A DNA stretch of 64,000 nt from CAVPWP01 sp050789285 (GTDB taxonomy: Bacteria > Pseudomonadota > Alphaproteobacteria > Rhodobacterales > Rhodobacteraceae). The DNA is taken from the NCBI RefSeq assembly GCF_050789285.1, contig NZ_JBOUVX010000001.1, positions 62,001 to 126,000 of the forward strand, given 5' to 3'. Below are positions 1 to 8,377 of the stretch, piece after piece (positions within the stretch are counted from its first letter, which is position 1; the number at the start of each line of letters is the position of its first letter). Position numbers and translations under genes: made by a program. The notes under the pieces were generated by a model. It saw only the letters and a list, made by a program, of their open reading frames with translations, was not told where the DNA came from and searched no databases.

Positions 1-78
1 GACGTTCCCTTCACGCGGACCGACGGCGGCGATACGATCTGGCGGACAGAGATCGACCTTGTCCTCGACCCCCAGTGA
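1..78 (+). CDS. C-terminal fragment of an unidentified protein
   Basis: Frame 1 is open from the window edge to a TGA at 76-78 and encodes 25 residues ending in VLDPQ. The codons are GC-rich at the third position, as in the neighbouring genes, so this is probably the end of a real gene whose body lies upstream. It sits 18 bases before the next gene on the same strand and may be co-transcribed with it. The tail is too short to name a family. Confidence 0.5.
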   Translation, partial: DVPFTRTDGGDTIWRTEIDLVLDPQ

Positions 79-96
79 TGGCTTTTTTCGAAAGAC

Positions 97-930
97 ATGA
101 CCAAGCCCTGCATCATCTGTGTCGCGATCACCGGATCACTACCGCAGAAGTCCGACAACCCGGCGGTGCCGATCAGCATCGCCGAGCAGGTGGAAAGCAC
201 GCACGAAGCCTTCGAAGCGGGGGCCACAATCGCACATTGCCACGTGCGGATGGAGGATGGCACTCCGACCTCGGACCCCGAGCGCTTCGCGAGGCTGAAG
301 GAGGGGATCGAGACCCATTGCCCCGGCATGATCGTGCAGTTGTCGACCGGCGGTCGGTCGGGGGCAGGGACGGCGCGGGGCGGGATGCTGCCGCTGCGCC
401 CGGACATGGCGTCGCTCAGCGTGGGGTCGAACAATTTCCCCACCCGCGTCTACGAGAACCCGCCCGACCTTGTCGACTGGCTGGCGGCCGAGATGCTGAC
501 CCACGGCGTGAAACCCGAGATCGAGGCCTTCGATCTGTCGCACATCTTCCAGGCGGCGCGCATGGCGGCGGACGGGCGGCTGAAATCGCCGCTTTATGTC
601 CAGTTCGTCATGGGCGTGAAAAACGCGATGCCGGCGGACAAGGCGTCCTTCGATTTCTTCGTCGAGACACTCGCGCGCCTTGCGCCTGACGCCGAATGGT
701 GTGCGGCGGGGATCGGGCCGGCGCAAATCCTGCTCAACGAATGGTGCGTCGCGTCGGGCGGGCATTGCCGGACGGGGCTTGAGGACAACGTCCGGCTGGA
801 CCGGGACCGGCTTGCGCCATCGAACGCGGCGCTGGTGCGCCGGGTGGTCGGAATCTGCGAGCGCTACGAACGGCCCGTGGCGACCTGGGCCGAGGCGCGC
901 AGGATCCTTGGCCTTCGCCTGCCGGGCTGA
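97..930 (+). CDS. BKACE family beta-keto acid cleavage enzyme (DUF849/Kce type)
   Basis: 277 residues, the usual size of this TIM-barrel family. Enzymes of the family condense a beta-keto acid with acetyl-CoA and release acetoacetate plus a new CoA ester, using a zinc ion. Visible zinc-ligand candidates are H47 and H49 in AHCHVR and E229 in RTGLEDNV, matching the HxH and Glu positions of the prototype 3-keto-5-aminohexanoate cleavage enzyme. The segments VQLSTGGRSG and EIEAFDLSH are also typical. The start ATG at 97 has only a weak ribosome site. The real substrate cannot be told from the sequence; dehydrocarnitine and 3-keto-5-aminohexanoate are known substrates of relatives. It is convergent with the sugar operon, so a link to that pathway is not implied. 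Confidence 0.85.
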   Translation: MTKPCIICVAITGSLPQKSDNPAVPISIAEQVESTHEAFEAGATIAHCHVRMEDGTPTSDPERFARLKEGIETHCPGMIVQLSTGGRSGAGTARGGMLPLRPDMASLSVGSNNFPTRVYENPPDLVDWLAAEMLTHGVKPEIEAFDLSHIFQAARMAADGRLKSPLYVQFVMGVKNAMPADKASFDFFVETLARLAPDAEWCAAGIGPAQILLNEWCVASGGHCRTGLEDNVRLDRDRLAPSNAALVRRVVGICERYERPVATWAEARRILGLRLPG

Positions 931-1232
931 GTTCGCCCGGGCAAAGTCAACCGGGCCATGGCCAGCCGGGCAAGCCGAGGCCGCCCGACATCACGCAGGG
1001 CCGTCCCGACGCGGCGCCATCAGCCCCGGCGCACGGGAATTCACGGACCCGGTCGCGCAGAGAGGTGTCTTGGGCCATGCATCTTTCAGTTCGGAATCCC
1101 GACGTCGAGCATAACGGCGCGGCGCATGATCTCGGGGCCGCTCCTGTCCCACGTGAAGAAGCTGCATCGGGCCGGGTCGCGACGCTACCGGTCCCGCTGG
1201 CGCCCCCACGCGGGCTGCTCAGGCAAAGCCCC
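931..1232. other. Convergent intergenic region without a recognisable gene
   Basis: About 300 bases between the convergent BKACE gene and the FAD oxidase gene. I see no RNA gene, no convincing hairpin followed by a T run, and no open frame that resembles a protein. Both flanking transcripts should end here. Confidence 0.5.
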
Positions 1233-2702
1233 TCAGCCTGCGTCCGGGATCGTCTTGCCGGGGTTCAGGATGCCCAGGGGATCGAGGGCCCTCTTGATCG
1301 ACCGCATCACGTCGAGTGCCACGGGGTCCTTCCATCTTTTCATCGACGACAGCTTCGAGACGCCAATGCCATGCTCGGCCGAGAAGCTTCCGCCAAGTTC
1401 GGCCACGGTGTCTTCGATCGCGGTGCGGATGGCCTCGTCCCGGGTCCCGTCGGTCGTCGCGGGCCAGACGTTGTAATGAACGTTCCCGTCCCCGAGGTGA
1501 GCCACGACGAAGGTACGCGCGCCCGGGTCGACCTGTTCCAGCCGCTTCGAGGCACGCGCGAGGAAGGATTCGACCTTGTCGACGGCCAGGGCCACGTCGT
1601 TGATGATCGGGTGCGGCGAGGTGACGGTCAGGTCTGCGGCGCTTTCCCGCCGGGCCCAGATCTCGCGCCGCTGCGTCTCGTTCCGGGCGATGGCCGCGTC
1701 CAGGACAAGACCCTGTTCGCATAGTCCCGCCAGCACCTCTTCAAGCTGCTCCACGAGCGGCACTGTCCCGTCGGGACGCGGCGTTGCGTCGGCGGGCGAA
1801 GTGGCCCCCAGTTCGACCATCAGGTTGACCTCATGCGTCTGGGCGAAAGGTTCGCGGGCGCCTGGGACATGGGCAAGATGCGTCTCGATGTAGCCGCGCG
1901 GCATGTACTCGAACGCCTCGACCTTGCCCCCGGTGTCCTCCTGCAGCCGGTTGAGGATCGCCAGCGCCTCGGGCAGTCCGCGCGCCGCCACCATCGCGGT
2001 CGCATAGGCGCGAGGGCGGGGAAAGAGCTTCAGCACCGCGGCGGTGATGACGCCCAGGACGCCCTCGGAACCGATGAAAAGCTGGCGCAGGTCAAGCCCC
2101 GTGTTGTCCTTGTGAAGGTCCGTCATGAGGTCGAGCACCTCGCCTGAGGCAAGCACGACCTCCAGCCCAAGGCAGAGACCGCGCGTATTGCCGTAGCGCA
2201 GGACGTTCGATCCGCCGGCGTTCGTTGCAAGGCAGCCGCCGATCAGCGCGGACCCGCGCGCCCCGAAGGTCAGCGGAAAGACAAGCCCTTCGGCCTCGGC
2301 GGCCGTATGGATGTCGGAAAGGATCGCTCCGGCCTCGACCACCATGACACGGGCGGTCGGGCGGATTGCGCGGATCCGGTTCATCCGGTCGAGCGACAGC
2401 ATCAGCGCCCCCTCGGCATGGGTGCCCCCCGACAGGCCGGTACTGCCTGACACCGGCACGACCGGCGTGCGGTGGGCACTTGCAAGTCGCAGGACGGCCG
2501 CGACGCCCGCGGCGTCGCCCGGCCGGACGACAGCGAGGGGCGACCAGCGGTAGACGCCCGTCCAGTCAGACTGCCAGCGCCGCGTCTTCTCTCCTGTCAG
2601 GACGTGGGCCGCGCCAATCTCCGCCCGAAGCGCGGCGAGAAGGGCGCCGCGGCCCGCTGGGGCGGCGTCGTCGGAGTGCGGGGTCTGGGTGGCGGCGCTC
2701 AG
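1233..2702 (-). CDS. FAD-linked oxidase of the GlcD / D-2-hydroxyacid dehydrogenase type
   Basis: About 489 residues. The N-terminal half is an FAD-binding PCMH domain with SGSTGLSGGTHAEG. The C-terminal half has the family signatures AHLGDGNVHYNVWP (metal-binding His) and SAEHGIGVSK. Relatives oxidise D-lactate, glycolate or D-2-hydroxyglutarate and pass electrons to a carrier. No ATG, GTG or TTG lies at the right place. A CTG at 2702-2700 overlaps the TGA of the upstream dehydrogenase as CTGA and follows a strong GGAGGGAGGG ribosome site with 8-base spacing, so I take CTG as start. As last gene of the sugar operon it may oxidise a lactate-like end product; this is inference. Confidence 0.85.
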   Translation of the reverse strand: MSAATQTPHSDDAAPAGRGALLAALRAEIGAAHVLTGEKTRRWQSDWTGVYRWSPLAVVRPGDAAGVAAVLRLASAHRTPVVPVSGSTGLSGGTHAEGALMLSLDRMNRIRAIRPTARVMVVEAGAILSDIHTAAEAEGLVFPLTFGARGSALIGGCLATNAGGSNVLRYGNTRGLCLGLEVVLASGEVLDLMTDLHKDNTGLDLRQLFIGSEGVLGVITAAVLKLFPRPRAYATAMVAARGLPEALAILNRLQEDTGGKVEAFEYMPRGYIETHLAHVPGAREPFAQTHEVNLMVELGATSPADATPRPDGTVPLVEQLEEVLAGLCEQGLVLDAAIARNETQRREIWARRESAADLTVTSPHPIINDVALAVDKVESFLARASKRLEQVDPGARTFVVAHLGDGNVHYNVWPATTDGTRDEAIRTAIEDTVAELGGSFSAEHGIGVSKLSSMKRWKDPVALDVMRSIKRALDPLGILNPGKTIPDAG

Positions 2703-3451
2703 TACGTGGCCCTCCCTCCGGAAAGGTCGAAGACGCCGCCCGTGGTGAAGCTGTTCTCTTCGGACGCGAGCCAGGCGATCATCGCGCCCGCCTCGTGCAG
2801 TTCGAGCATCCGGCCGCGCGGGATCTTCGACAGCATGTACGCGATGTGCGACTCGCTCTGCTGTAGAGCGAGCGTCGTCTTGGCGACCGCGGGCGTCACA
2901 CAGTTCACGGCGATGTCCTGGCCGGCGAGTTCCTTGCCTAGCGACTTCGTCAGCGCAATGACTCCGGCCTTGGCCGAAGAATAGGCCGGCGCATTCGGGT
3001 TGCCTTCCTTGCCGGCGACCGAGGCCACGTTGACGATCCGCCCGTAGCCCGCCGCGATCATGTGCGGCACCACCGTGCGCGACACGTAGAAGGTGCCGAC
3101 GAGGCCCACGTGGATCACCGCCTCGAAGGCCTCGGGCGGGTACTCCCACGTCGTGGCGTTCGGCCCGACGATGGCGGCGTTGTTGATCAGCACGTCGATC
3201 CGGCCGAAGCGGGCCATGGTCGCCGCCGTTGCGGCCTCGACGCTTGCGAGGTCGCCGATGTCGCAGGCGACGGGCAACACCCGTCCCATGTCGAAATGCT
3301 CGGGCAGACGAGCGAGCACGGCGTCGTCCCGGTCCCAAATGGCAAGAGACGCGCCGCCGTCGTACATCCGTTGCGCCGCGGCGAGGCCGATGCCCTGTCC
3401 ACCGCCGGTCACGACCGCGACGCGGCCCGAGAAGTCATATGCGTTCGCCAC
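2699..3451 (-). CDS. Short-chain dehydrogenase/reductase of the sugar operon
   Basis: 250 residues, classical SDR length. Glycine-rich nucleotide motif TGGGQGIG at residues 15-22, NNAA at 90-93, and catalytic S144, Y157 and K161 (YSSAK). The usual Asn of the catalytic tetrad (V-N-L motif) appears as Gly116 in HVGLVG. The start is GTG at 3451 with GAGGA seven bases upstream. It is nine bases after rhaM and overlaps the FAD oxidase by four bases, so all three are translated from one mRNA. In L-rhamnose/L-fucose pathways SDRs act either as the sugar 1-dehydrogenase or as the 2-keto-3-deoxy acid 4-dehydrogenase; sequence alone does not choose between them. Confidence 0.85.
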   Translation of the reverse strand: MANAYDFSGRVAVVTGGGQGIGLAAAQRMYDGGASLAIWDRDDAVLARLPEHFDMGRVLPVACDIGDLASVEAATAATMARFGRIDVLINNAAIVGPNATTWEYPPEAFEAVIHVGLVGTFYVSRTVVPHMIAAGYGRIVNVASVAGKEGNPNAPAYSSAKAGVIALTKSLGKELAGQDIAVNCVTPAVAKTTLALQQSESHIAYMLSKIPRGRMLELHEAGAMIAWLASEENSFTTGGVFDLSGGRATY

Positions 3452-3460
3452 TCTTTTTCC

Positions 3461-3775
3461 TCAGTCCATGTCGAAGACGCAGTCCAGCGGGATCTGGACG
3501 GGCGTCAGGTCGGGGTTGGTGTCCATGATGTCGGACATGTGCACGAACCACTTCTGCATCAGCGGCTCGGCGAAAAGCTGGTGCAGACGGTTCGTGGCCG
3601 TCTTGCGGTGGGTCGCGAACAGGATGTCCGTCTCGGGATCATGGAAGATCGCGTAGTCGCGAATGCCGTAGGCCGCCAGAAGCTCGGCAAGCTCGGGCCA
3701 GATCTCGTCATGCCGCCGCTTGTACTCGGCCACCCGGCCGGGGTGCAGCTTCATCTTGAAGGCGACGCGTTCCAT
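3461..3775 (-). CDS. rhaM: L-rhamnose mutarotase
   Basis: 104 residues, the standard size of RhaM, which interconverts alpha and beta anomers of L-rhamnose (some relatives also act on L-fucose). Tyr18 and His22 in AEYKRRHDEIWPEL fall at the same numbers as the catalytic residues of the E. coli enzyme, and the C-terminal half has KWFVHMSDIMDTNPD with the family's conserved Trp and Met. It lies between the sugar-binding protein and the SDR in the left arm. A second, divergent copy lies at 13371-13688. Confidence 0.9.
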   Translation of the reverse strand: MERVAFKMKLHPGRVAEYKRRHDEIWPELAELLAAYGIRDYAIFHDPETDILFATHRKTATNRLHQLFAEPLMQKWFVHMSDIMDTNPDLTPVQIPLDCVFDMD

Positions 3776-3792
3776 GGCTGTCCTGTCGGCGT

Positions 3793-3820
3793 CCCCGGGC
3801 CGGGGAGTGTCGGCCCGGGG
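3793..3820 (-). other. Hairpin between the sugar-binding protein gene and rhaM
   Basis: A perfect 10-bp stem (CCCCGGGCCG with CGGCCCGGGG) closes an 8-base loop, 17 bases after the stop of the binding-protein gene as transcribed. There is no T run. In ABC operons such a hairpin usually protects or partly terminates the mRNA so that binding protein is made in excess of the downstream products. Confidence 0.65.
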
Positions 3821-3837
3821 CTCTCTGTCATCGACGA

Positions 3838-4836
3838 TCAGAAGTCGAAGTCGTCGATGTTGTTGATGTCGAACGTGGTGAGCGATGACTGCGTGTTGAT
3901 CGAGTTGTTTTCGTTGATCGTGATCGTTCCGAGGTTCGGCACTTCGAAAGTGGCGCCGACCTCGTTCTGGATCGTCCCCTTGGTCAGGCCGTCGACAAAG
4001 TGGGCGACAAGCCAGCCCTGGTTGTAGGGCGACCAGAGCTGGAACGCGTCCACCGTGCCGTCCTTGATGAAGTCGCGCATCTCGGACGGCAGGCCGAGGC
4101 CCGTGACCTGCACCTGATCGGAAATGCCGCGCGATTGCACGACCTGCGCCGCCGCCGCGATCCCCACCGTAGTCGGTGCGATCACGCCCCTAAGGTCGGG
4201 ATAGTTGGCAAGCAGCGCCTCCATCTCGGTCGTCGACTTCTCGGGCTGGTCGTCGCCATAGACCGTCGCCACCAGTTCCATGTTGGCGTACTTCGGATCG
4301 CTGGCGAGCGTTTCGTTCATGCCCACGATCCACTTGTTCTGGTCCGGTGCCTCAGTGGTGGCGGACAGGATCGCGATTTGCCCTTCATACCCGATGAGCG
4401 AGCCCACAAGCTCGACCTGGTCGCGGCCGACGATGTCGAAGTTGGTGGGCAGGATCGCGGCGTCGCGGAACTCTTCGCTGCCGGTGATGTCGCCGTTCAC
4501 GGTCAGCACGAGGATCCCCGCGTCCTGCGCTTGGCGCAGCACCTGGTTCAGCGCGTCGGGGCTGTTTGGCGCAATCGCGATCACCTCGACGCCGCGCTGG
4601 ATCTGGGCCTCGATGAAGGGGATCTGGCTTGTGGCTTCGGCCGTCGCGGGCGCCACGAACTCGAACTCGCACCCGAGCGACTCGCAGGCATCCTCGAAGC
4701 CGCCGGTGATCGAGTCGAAGTAGGGGTTGCCGGTGTTCTTGCCGATATACACGATCGACAGGGGATCATCCTGTGCGAACGCGGCCGAGACCAGGCCGAC
4801 GGCTGTGGTCAGGCCAAGCAGAAGTTTCGTCTTCAT
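3838..4836 (-). CDS. Sugar ABC transporter periplasmic binding protein (RhaS-like)
   Basis: 332 residues with a Sec signal peptide cleaved after AAFA near residue 21. The mature protein has the Peripla_BP_4/LacI fold pattern of CUT2 binding proteins: IVYIGKNTGNPYFDSITGGF at the first strand, then IEAQIQRGVEVIAIAPNSPDA and a DGTVDAFQLWSPYNQGW hinge segment. It should bind the sugar outside the inner membrane and deliver it to the two permeases encoded upstream. The mutarotase, dehydratase and lactonase around it suggest L-rhamnose or a close deoxy sugar. The start ATG has a GGGAGGAAG ribosome site. It is 46 bases after the second permease gene. Confidence 0.88.
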   Translation of the reverse strand: MKTKLLLGLTTAVGLVSAAFAQDDPLSIVYIGKNTGNPYFDSITGGFEDACESLGCEFEFVAPATAEATSQIPFIEAQIQRGVEVIAIAPNSPDALNQVLRQAQDAGILVLTVNGDITGSEEFRDAAILPTNFDIVGRDQVELVGSLIGYEGQIAILSATTEAPDQNKWIVGMNETLASDPKYANMELVATVYGDDQPEKSTTEMEALLANYPDLRGVIAPTTVGIAAAAQVVQSRGISDQVQVTGLGLPSEMRDFIKDGTVDAFQLWSPYNQGWLVAHFVDGLTKGTIQNEVGATFEVPNLGTITINENNSINTQSSLTTFDINNIDDFDF

Positions 4837-4882
4837 TTGTCTTCCTCCCAGTTTATCCGGCCCTTGCCGGCGGTTCAGCCCG

Positions 4883-5863
4883 CTACCGTTGGGTGCGGGA
4901 ATAGATCAGGTTCGTCGCCACGATCGATACGATCAGCAGCGATCCCAGCACGCAGAGCTGCCAGGCCGGCAGCCAGTTCGCGACGATCATGCCGGTGGAC
5001 ACGATGACAAGGAGCCAGGCCGCAAGGAAGCTGCCGATGATCGAGCCCCGCCCACCGAAGATGTAGGTGCCGCCCAGCATTGCGATGAGCACCATCTGCA
5101 ACTCACCCCCCAGCGCCAGGTCGTAGCGAACCGAGCCCAGGCGCGATGCCGTCATCAGCCCCGCGATGGACGCCGTAAGGCCAAGAAGCAGAAACAGGAT
5201 TGTCTTGATCCGCGCCGAGCGGATGCCCGCGTGGCGTGCCGCGACCGCGTTCGTGCCGATGAGGTAGATCTGCCGCCCGAAGACCGTGAGCCCCATCACG
5301 ACCGCCAGGACCAGCGCCGTCGCGGTGAAGATGACGACGGGCAACGGAATGCCCAGCACCATCACCTCGTTTATCCCGATGTACCACTCGGGCACGCGGA
5401 TCGACCGGTCCCCCGCGATGATCTGCGCGAGGCCCCGGAACAGGATCAGCGTGCCGATCGTGACGATGATCGACGGAAGTTGCAGCGCGATGACCATGAA
5501 CGCGTTGAGCGCCCCCATGGCAAGCCCCGCGAGAAGCCCGATGGCGATCGCCATCGGCATCGGTACGCCGGACGCCTGCGCCCAGGCGAAGAGGCTCGCC
5601 GACAGCGCCATTTGCGCGGCGCCCGACAGATCGATCTCGCCCGCGATGATGACCATGGTCAGCACAAGCGCGACGAGCGCGATCTCGGAATAAAGCGTGA
5701 AGCTACGCAGGATGTAGCTGATGTCGAGGAAGAAGGGCGAGATCCGGCTTGCCACCACGACCGCAAGGACGAGGAGCGCGAACGTCATGACCTCGGGCCG
5801 GATCAGGGCGGACTGCCAGGCCGGCTGCGCGGGCGTCTTGGGGCTCGATGTGGCGTCGGTCAC
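4883..5863 (-). CDS. Sugar ABC transporter permease (CUT2 family)
   Basis: 326 residues with about nine hydrophobic segments and the CUT2 permease signature TIGTLILFRGLAQII, then GLTVFGRQIYLIGTNAVAA and a late GGTYIFGGRGSIIGSF. The start is GTG at 5863, which overlaps the TGA of the upstream permease as GTGA, so the two are translationally coupled. It forms the inner-membrane channel with the other permease and the ATPase. Confidence 0.88.
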   Translation of the reverse strand: MTDATSSPKTPAQPAWQSALIRPEVMTFALLVLAVVVASRISPFFLDISYILRSFTLYSEIALVALVLTMVIIAGEIDLSGAAQMALSASLFAWAQASGVPMPMAIAIGLLAGLAMGALNAFMVIALQLPSIIVTIGTLILFRGLAQIIAGDRSIRVPEWYIGINEVMVLGIPLPVVIFTATALVLAVVMGLTVFGRQIYLIGTNAVAARHAGIRSARIKTILFLLLGLTASIAGLMTASRLGSVRYDLALGGELQMVLIAMLGGTYIFGGRGSIIGSFLAAWLLVIVSTGMIVANWLPAWQLCVLGSLLIVSIVATNLIYSRTQR

Positions 5864-6846
5864 GTCATGGCCCCCGCTGCCTTGTCTCCTCGCTGCCGCA
5901 CCATCCGGTCGATGACGAGAGCGACGAGGATCACCGCACCATAGATCGCATTCTGCGCGGTTCCCGGAATGCCGAGAAGGGGCAGGGCCGACGCCACGCA
6001 GCCCAGAAGCAGCACGCCCAGCACCACGCCCCCCACCGTTCCGACGCCGCCGTTGATCGACACCCCGCCGATCACCACGGCCGCGATCACCTGGAATTCG
6101 AAGCCCGCGCCCGTGTTCGACGGATTCACGAAGCCCCATCGGCTGGCGTACATGATGCCCGCAAGCCCGGCGAGCCCGCCCGAGATCGCGAAAACCACAA
6201 GCGTCACCTGCGTCACGTTGATCCCGCGCAGGGGCGCGGCAGTCGGGTTCGACCCAAGCGCGAAGATCTGCCGCCCCATGCGCGTGTGCATCACGAACCA
6301 GTATGTAAGCAGCGCGACGCCGAACATCATGAAGATGATCCACGGGATGCCGAAGATGGGCGAGGTCTGCGACATCGCCTTCAAAGCCGATGGCACGTAC
6401 TGGCGGTCGATCTGGCGCGCGTCCGACATGATGAAGGTGAGCCCGCGATACAGGTTCAGCGTGCCGAGCGTCACGATGATCGCGGGCAGGCGGAAGTAGA
6501 CGACCAGCGCGCCGTTGATGAGGCCAAGGACGATGCCGACCCCGATCGACAGCGGAAAGCCCAGAACCCAGGGGATTTCGGGCGCATAGCGGAACATCAG
6601 GCCCGAGGCCATCGCCGCGACCGCCATGATCGAGCCGATGGAGAGGTCGACGTGCCGCGCGGCCAGGACCAGCATCTGCCCCATCGCGGCGATCATGATG
6701 AGCGGCACCAGAAGCATCGTGACGCGAAGCTGGTTCAGCGTCAGGAACTGCGGCTTGTAGAGGCCCACGGCGAGGCAGAAGAGGACGATCATCACGAGGA
6801 TGCCGGCCTCGCGCCGCTGAAGAAGACTGACGAGGCCGCCGTTCAT
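5860..6846 (-). CDS. Sugar ABC transporter permease (CUT2 family)
   Basis: 328 residues, polytopic, with the CUT2 signatures ARHVDLSIGSIMAVAAM and TLGTLNLYRGLTFIMSD, and GSNPTAAPLRGINV followed by GGVSINGGVGTVGG near the end. The start ATG overlaps the TGA of the ATPase gene as ATGA. It is the partner of the permease that follows; the pair resembles RhaP/RhaQ of rhizobial rhamnose transporters in size and order. Confidence 0.88.
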   Translation of the reverse strand: MNGGLVSLLQRREAGILVMIVLFCLAVGLYKPQFLTLNQLRVTMLLVPLIMIAAMGQMLVLAARHVDLSIGSIMAVAAMASGLMFRYAPEIPWVLGFPLSIGVGIVLGLINGALVVYFRLPAIIVTLGTLNLYRGLTFIMSDARQIDRQYVPSALKAMSQTSPIFGIPWIIFMMFGVALLTYWFVMHTRMGRQIFALGSNPTAAPLRGINVTQVTLVVFAISGGLAGLAGIMYASRWGFVNPSNTGAGFEFQVIAAVVIGGVSINGGVGTVGGVVLGVLLLGCVASALPLLGIPGTAQNAIYGAVILVALVIDRMVRQRGDKAAGAMT

Positions 6847-8372
6847 GCCGCGATCCCCGCCGCAGAGGTGCGCGGCACGGCCGCGTGCATGACGCTTTCC
6901 TGCGTGGCTTCCTCTCGCGGGATCTCGGCCGTCAGGCGCCCTTCGGCCATGACGAGGATCCGGTCGCAGAGGGCCAGCAACTCGGGCAGTTCGGACGAGA
7001 TGAGGAGGATCGCCTTGCCGTCCTCGGCCAGGGCCCCGATCATGTCATAGAACTCGGCCTTCACGCCCACGTCGATTCCGCGCGTGGGTTCGTCGAGGAT
7101 GAGGACCGCCGGGTCGGTGTGCAGCCAGCGCGCAAGGATCGTCTTCTGCTGGTTGCCGCCCGACAGCTCCACGATCGGCTGGCGCAGCGTGGCGAGGCGG
7201 ATCTTGAGCTTCTCGACCGAGGCCTGGGCAAGAGCGCGGACCCGCGCCGCACTGACGATCCCGAAGCGCGAGATCTGGCCCGGAACGGCCGCGGTGATGT
7301 TGTCCTCGACCGACCTCGTGCCGAAGATCCCGGCCACGGCGCGATCCTCGGGGACGAAGGCGAGGCCAAGCTCGATGGCGTCCGTCGGCGTTGCGATCGT
7401 CACGTCACGTCCACCAACGTGGATCGTGCCGCTGTCGGCGTGCGCCACGCCGAAGATCGCGCGCGCCACATCCGTTCGGCCCGCACCGACCAGGCCCGCG
7501 AGTCCCACGATCTCGCCCCGCCGCACCGTGAACGAGATGTCGCGGAAGGCGGGTGCGCGCGTCAGGCCCCGGACCTCGAGCGCGGTCTCGCCGATCCGGG
7601 CGCGGTGCTTGTGGATATAGTCCTTGAGAGGCCGGCCGATCATCATGCGGATGATGTCGGCATCCTCGACCCCGGCCACATCGACTGTCCCGACCAGGCG
7701 CCCGTCGCGGAAGACGGTGGCGCGGTCGCAGAGCGCGCGCACCTCCTCGAGCCGGTGGGAGATGAAGATGATCGTGCGCCCTTCGTCGCGCAGACGCCGG
7801 GCGATGCCGAAAAGCGTCTCGACCTCCTTTGGCGTCAGCGGTGCCGTCGGTTCGTCCATGATGATGAGCCGCGCGTCGCTGTCGAGCGCGCGGGCGATCT
7901 CGACCATCTGCTGATCGGCGATCGACAGGCCGCGCATGACGCGGTTGACGTCGATGCGCACACCCAGAAGCTCCATCAACTCACGCGCCCGCGCTGTGTT
8001 CCTGGCCCAGCGGACGCGGCCAAGTGGTGCCTCATCCCCGTGCCCGAGGACGAGGTTCTCGGCGACCGAGAGATCGGGGAACGAAATCGGCTCCTGGTGG
8101 ATCAGGGTGATGCCAAGGCGCTGCGCGGCCACCGGCGAGGCAACCTCGGTCGCACGCCCTTCCAAGGTGAGCGTGCCCCGCGTCGGGCGGTGCACGCCCG
8201 CAAGGATCTTGGCGAAGGTCGACTTGCCCGCGCCATTCTCGCCCAGCAGCGCGTGGATTTCGCCCTTGCGAAGGTCGAGATCGACGTCGGTCAGCACCTC
8301 GACACCCGCGAACTGCTTCGAGATGCCCCGGGCTGACATGAGGACGCTCGCGGTCATGCTGTCGTCCGCCAT
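6843..8372 (-). CDS. Sugar ABC transporter ATPase with two nucleotide-binding domains
   Basis: 509 residues, typical for CUT2 importers. Domain 1 has Walker A GENGAGKST, a signature segment LSIADQQMVEIARAL instead of LSGGQ, and Walker B LIIMDEPTAP. Domain 2 has the degenerate Walker A GLVGAGRTD usual for this family, signature LSGGNQQK and Walker B LILDEPTRG. The ATG at 8372 lies five bases after the stop of the aldo/keto reductase gene. It powers import of the sugar through the two permeases. Confidence 0.92.
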   Translation of the reverse strand: MADDSMTASVLMSARGISKQFAGVEVLTDVDLDLRKGEIHALLGENGAGKSTFAKILAGVHRPTRGTLTLEGRATEVASPVAAQRLGITLIHQEPISFPDLSVAENLVLGHGDEAPLGRVRWARNTARARELMELLGVRIDVNRVMRGLSIADQQMVEIARALDSDARLIIMDEPTAPLTPKEVETLFGIARRLRDEGRTIIFISHRLEEVRALCDRATVFRDGRLVGTVDVAGVEDADIIRMMIGRPLKDYIHKHRARIGETALEVRGLTRAPAFRDISFTVRRGEIVGLAGLVGAGRTDVARAIFGVAHADSGTIHVGGRDVTIATPTDAIELGLAFVPEDRAVAGIFGTRSVEDNITAAVPGQISRFGIVSAARVRALAQASVEKLKIRLATLRQPIVELSGGNQQKTILARWLHTDPAVLILDEPTRGIDVGVKAEFYDMIGALAEDGKAILLISSELPELLALCDRILVMAEGRLTAEIPREEATQESVMHAAVPRTSAAGIAA

Positions 8373-8377
8373 GGGCG

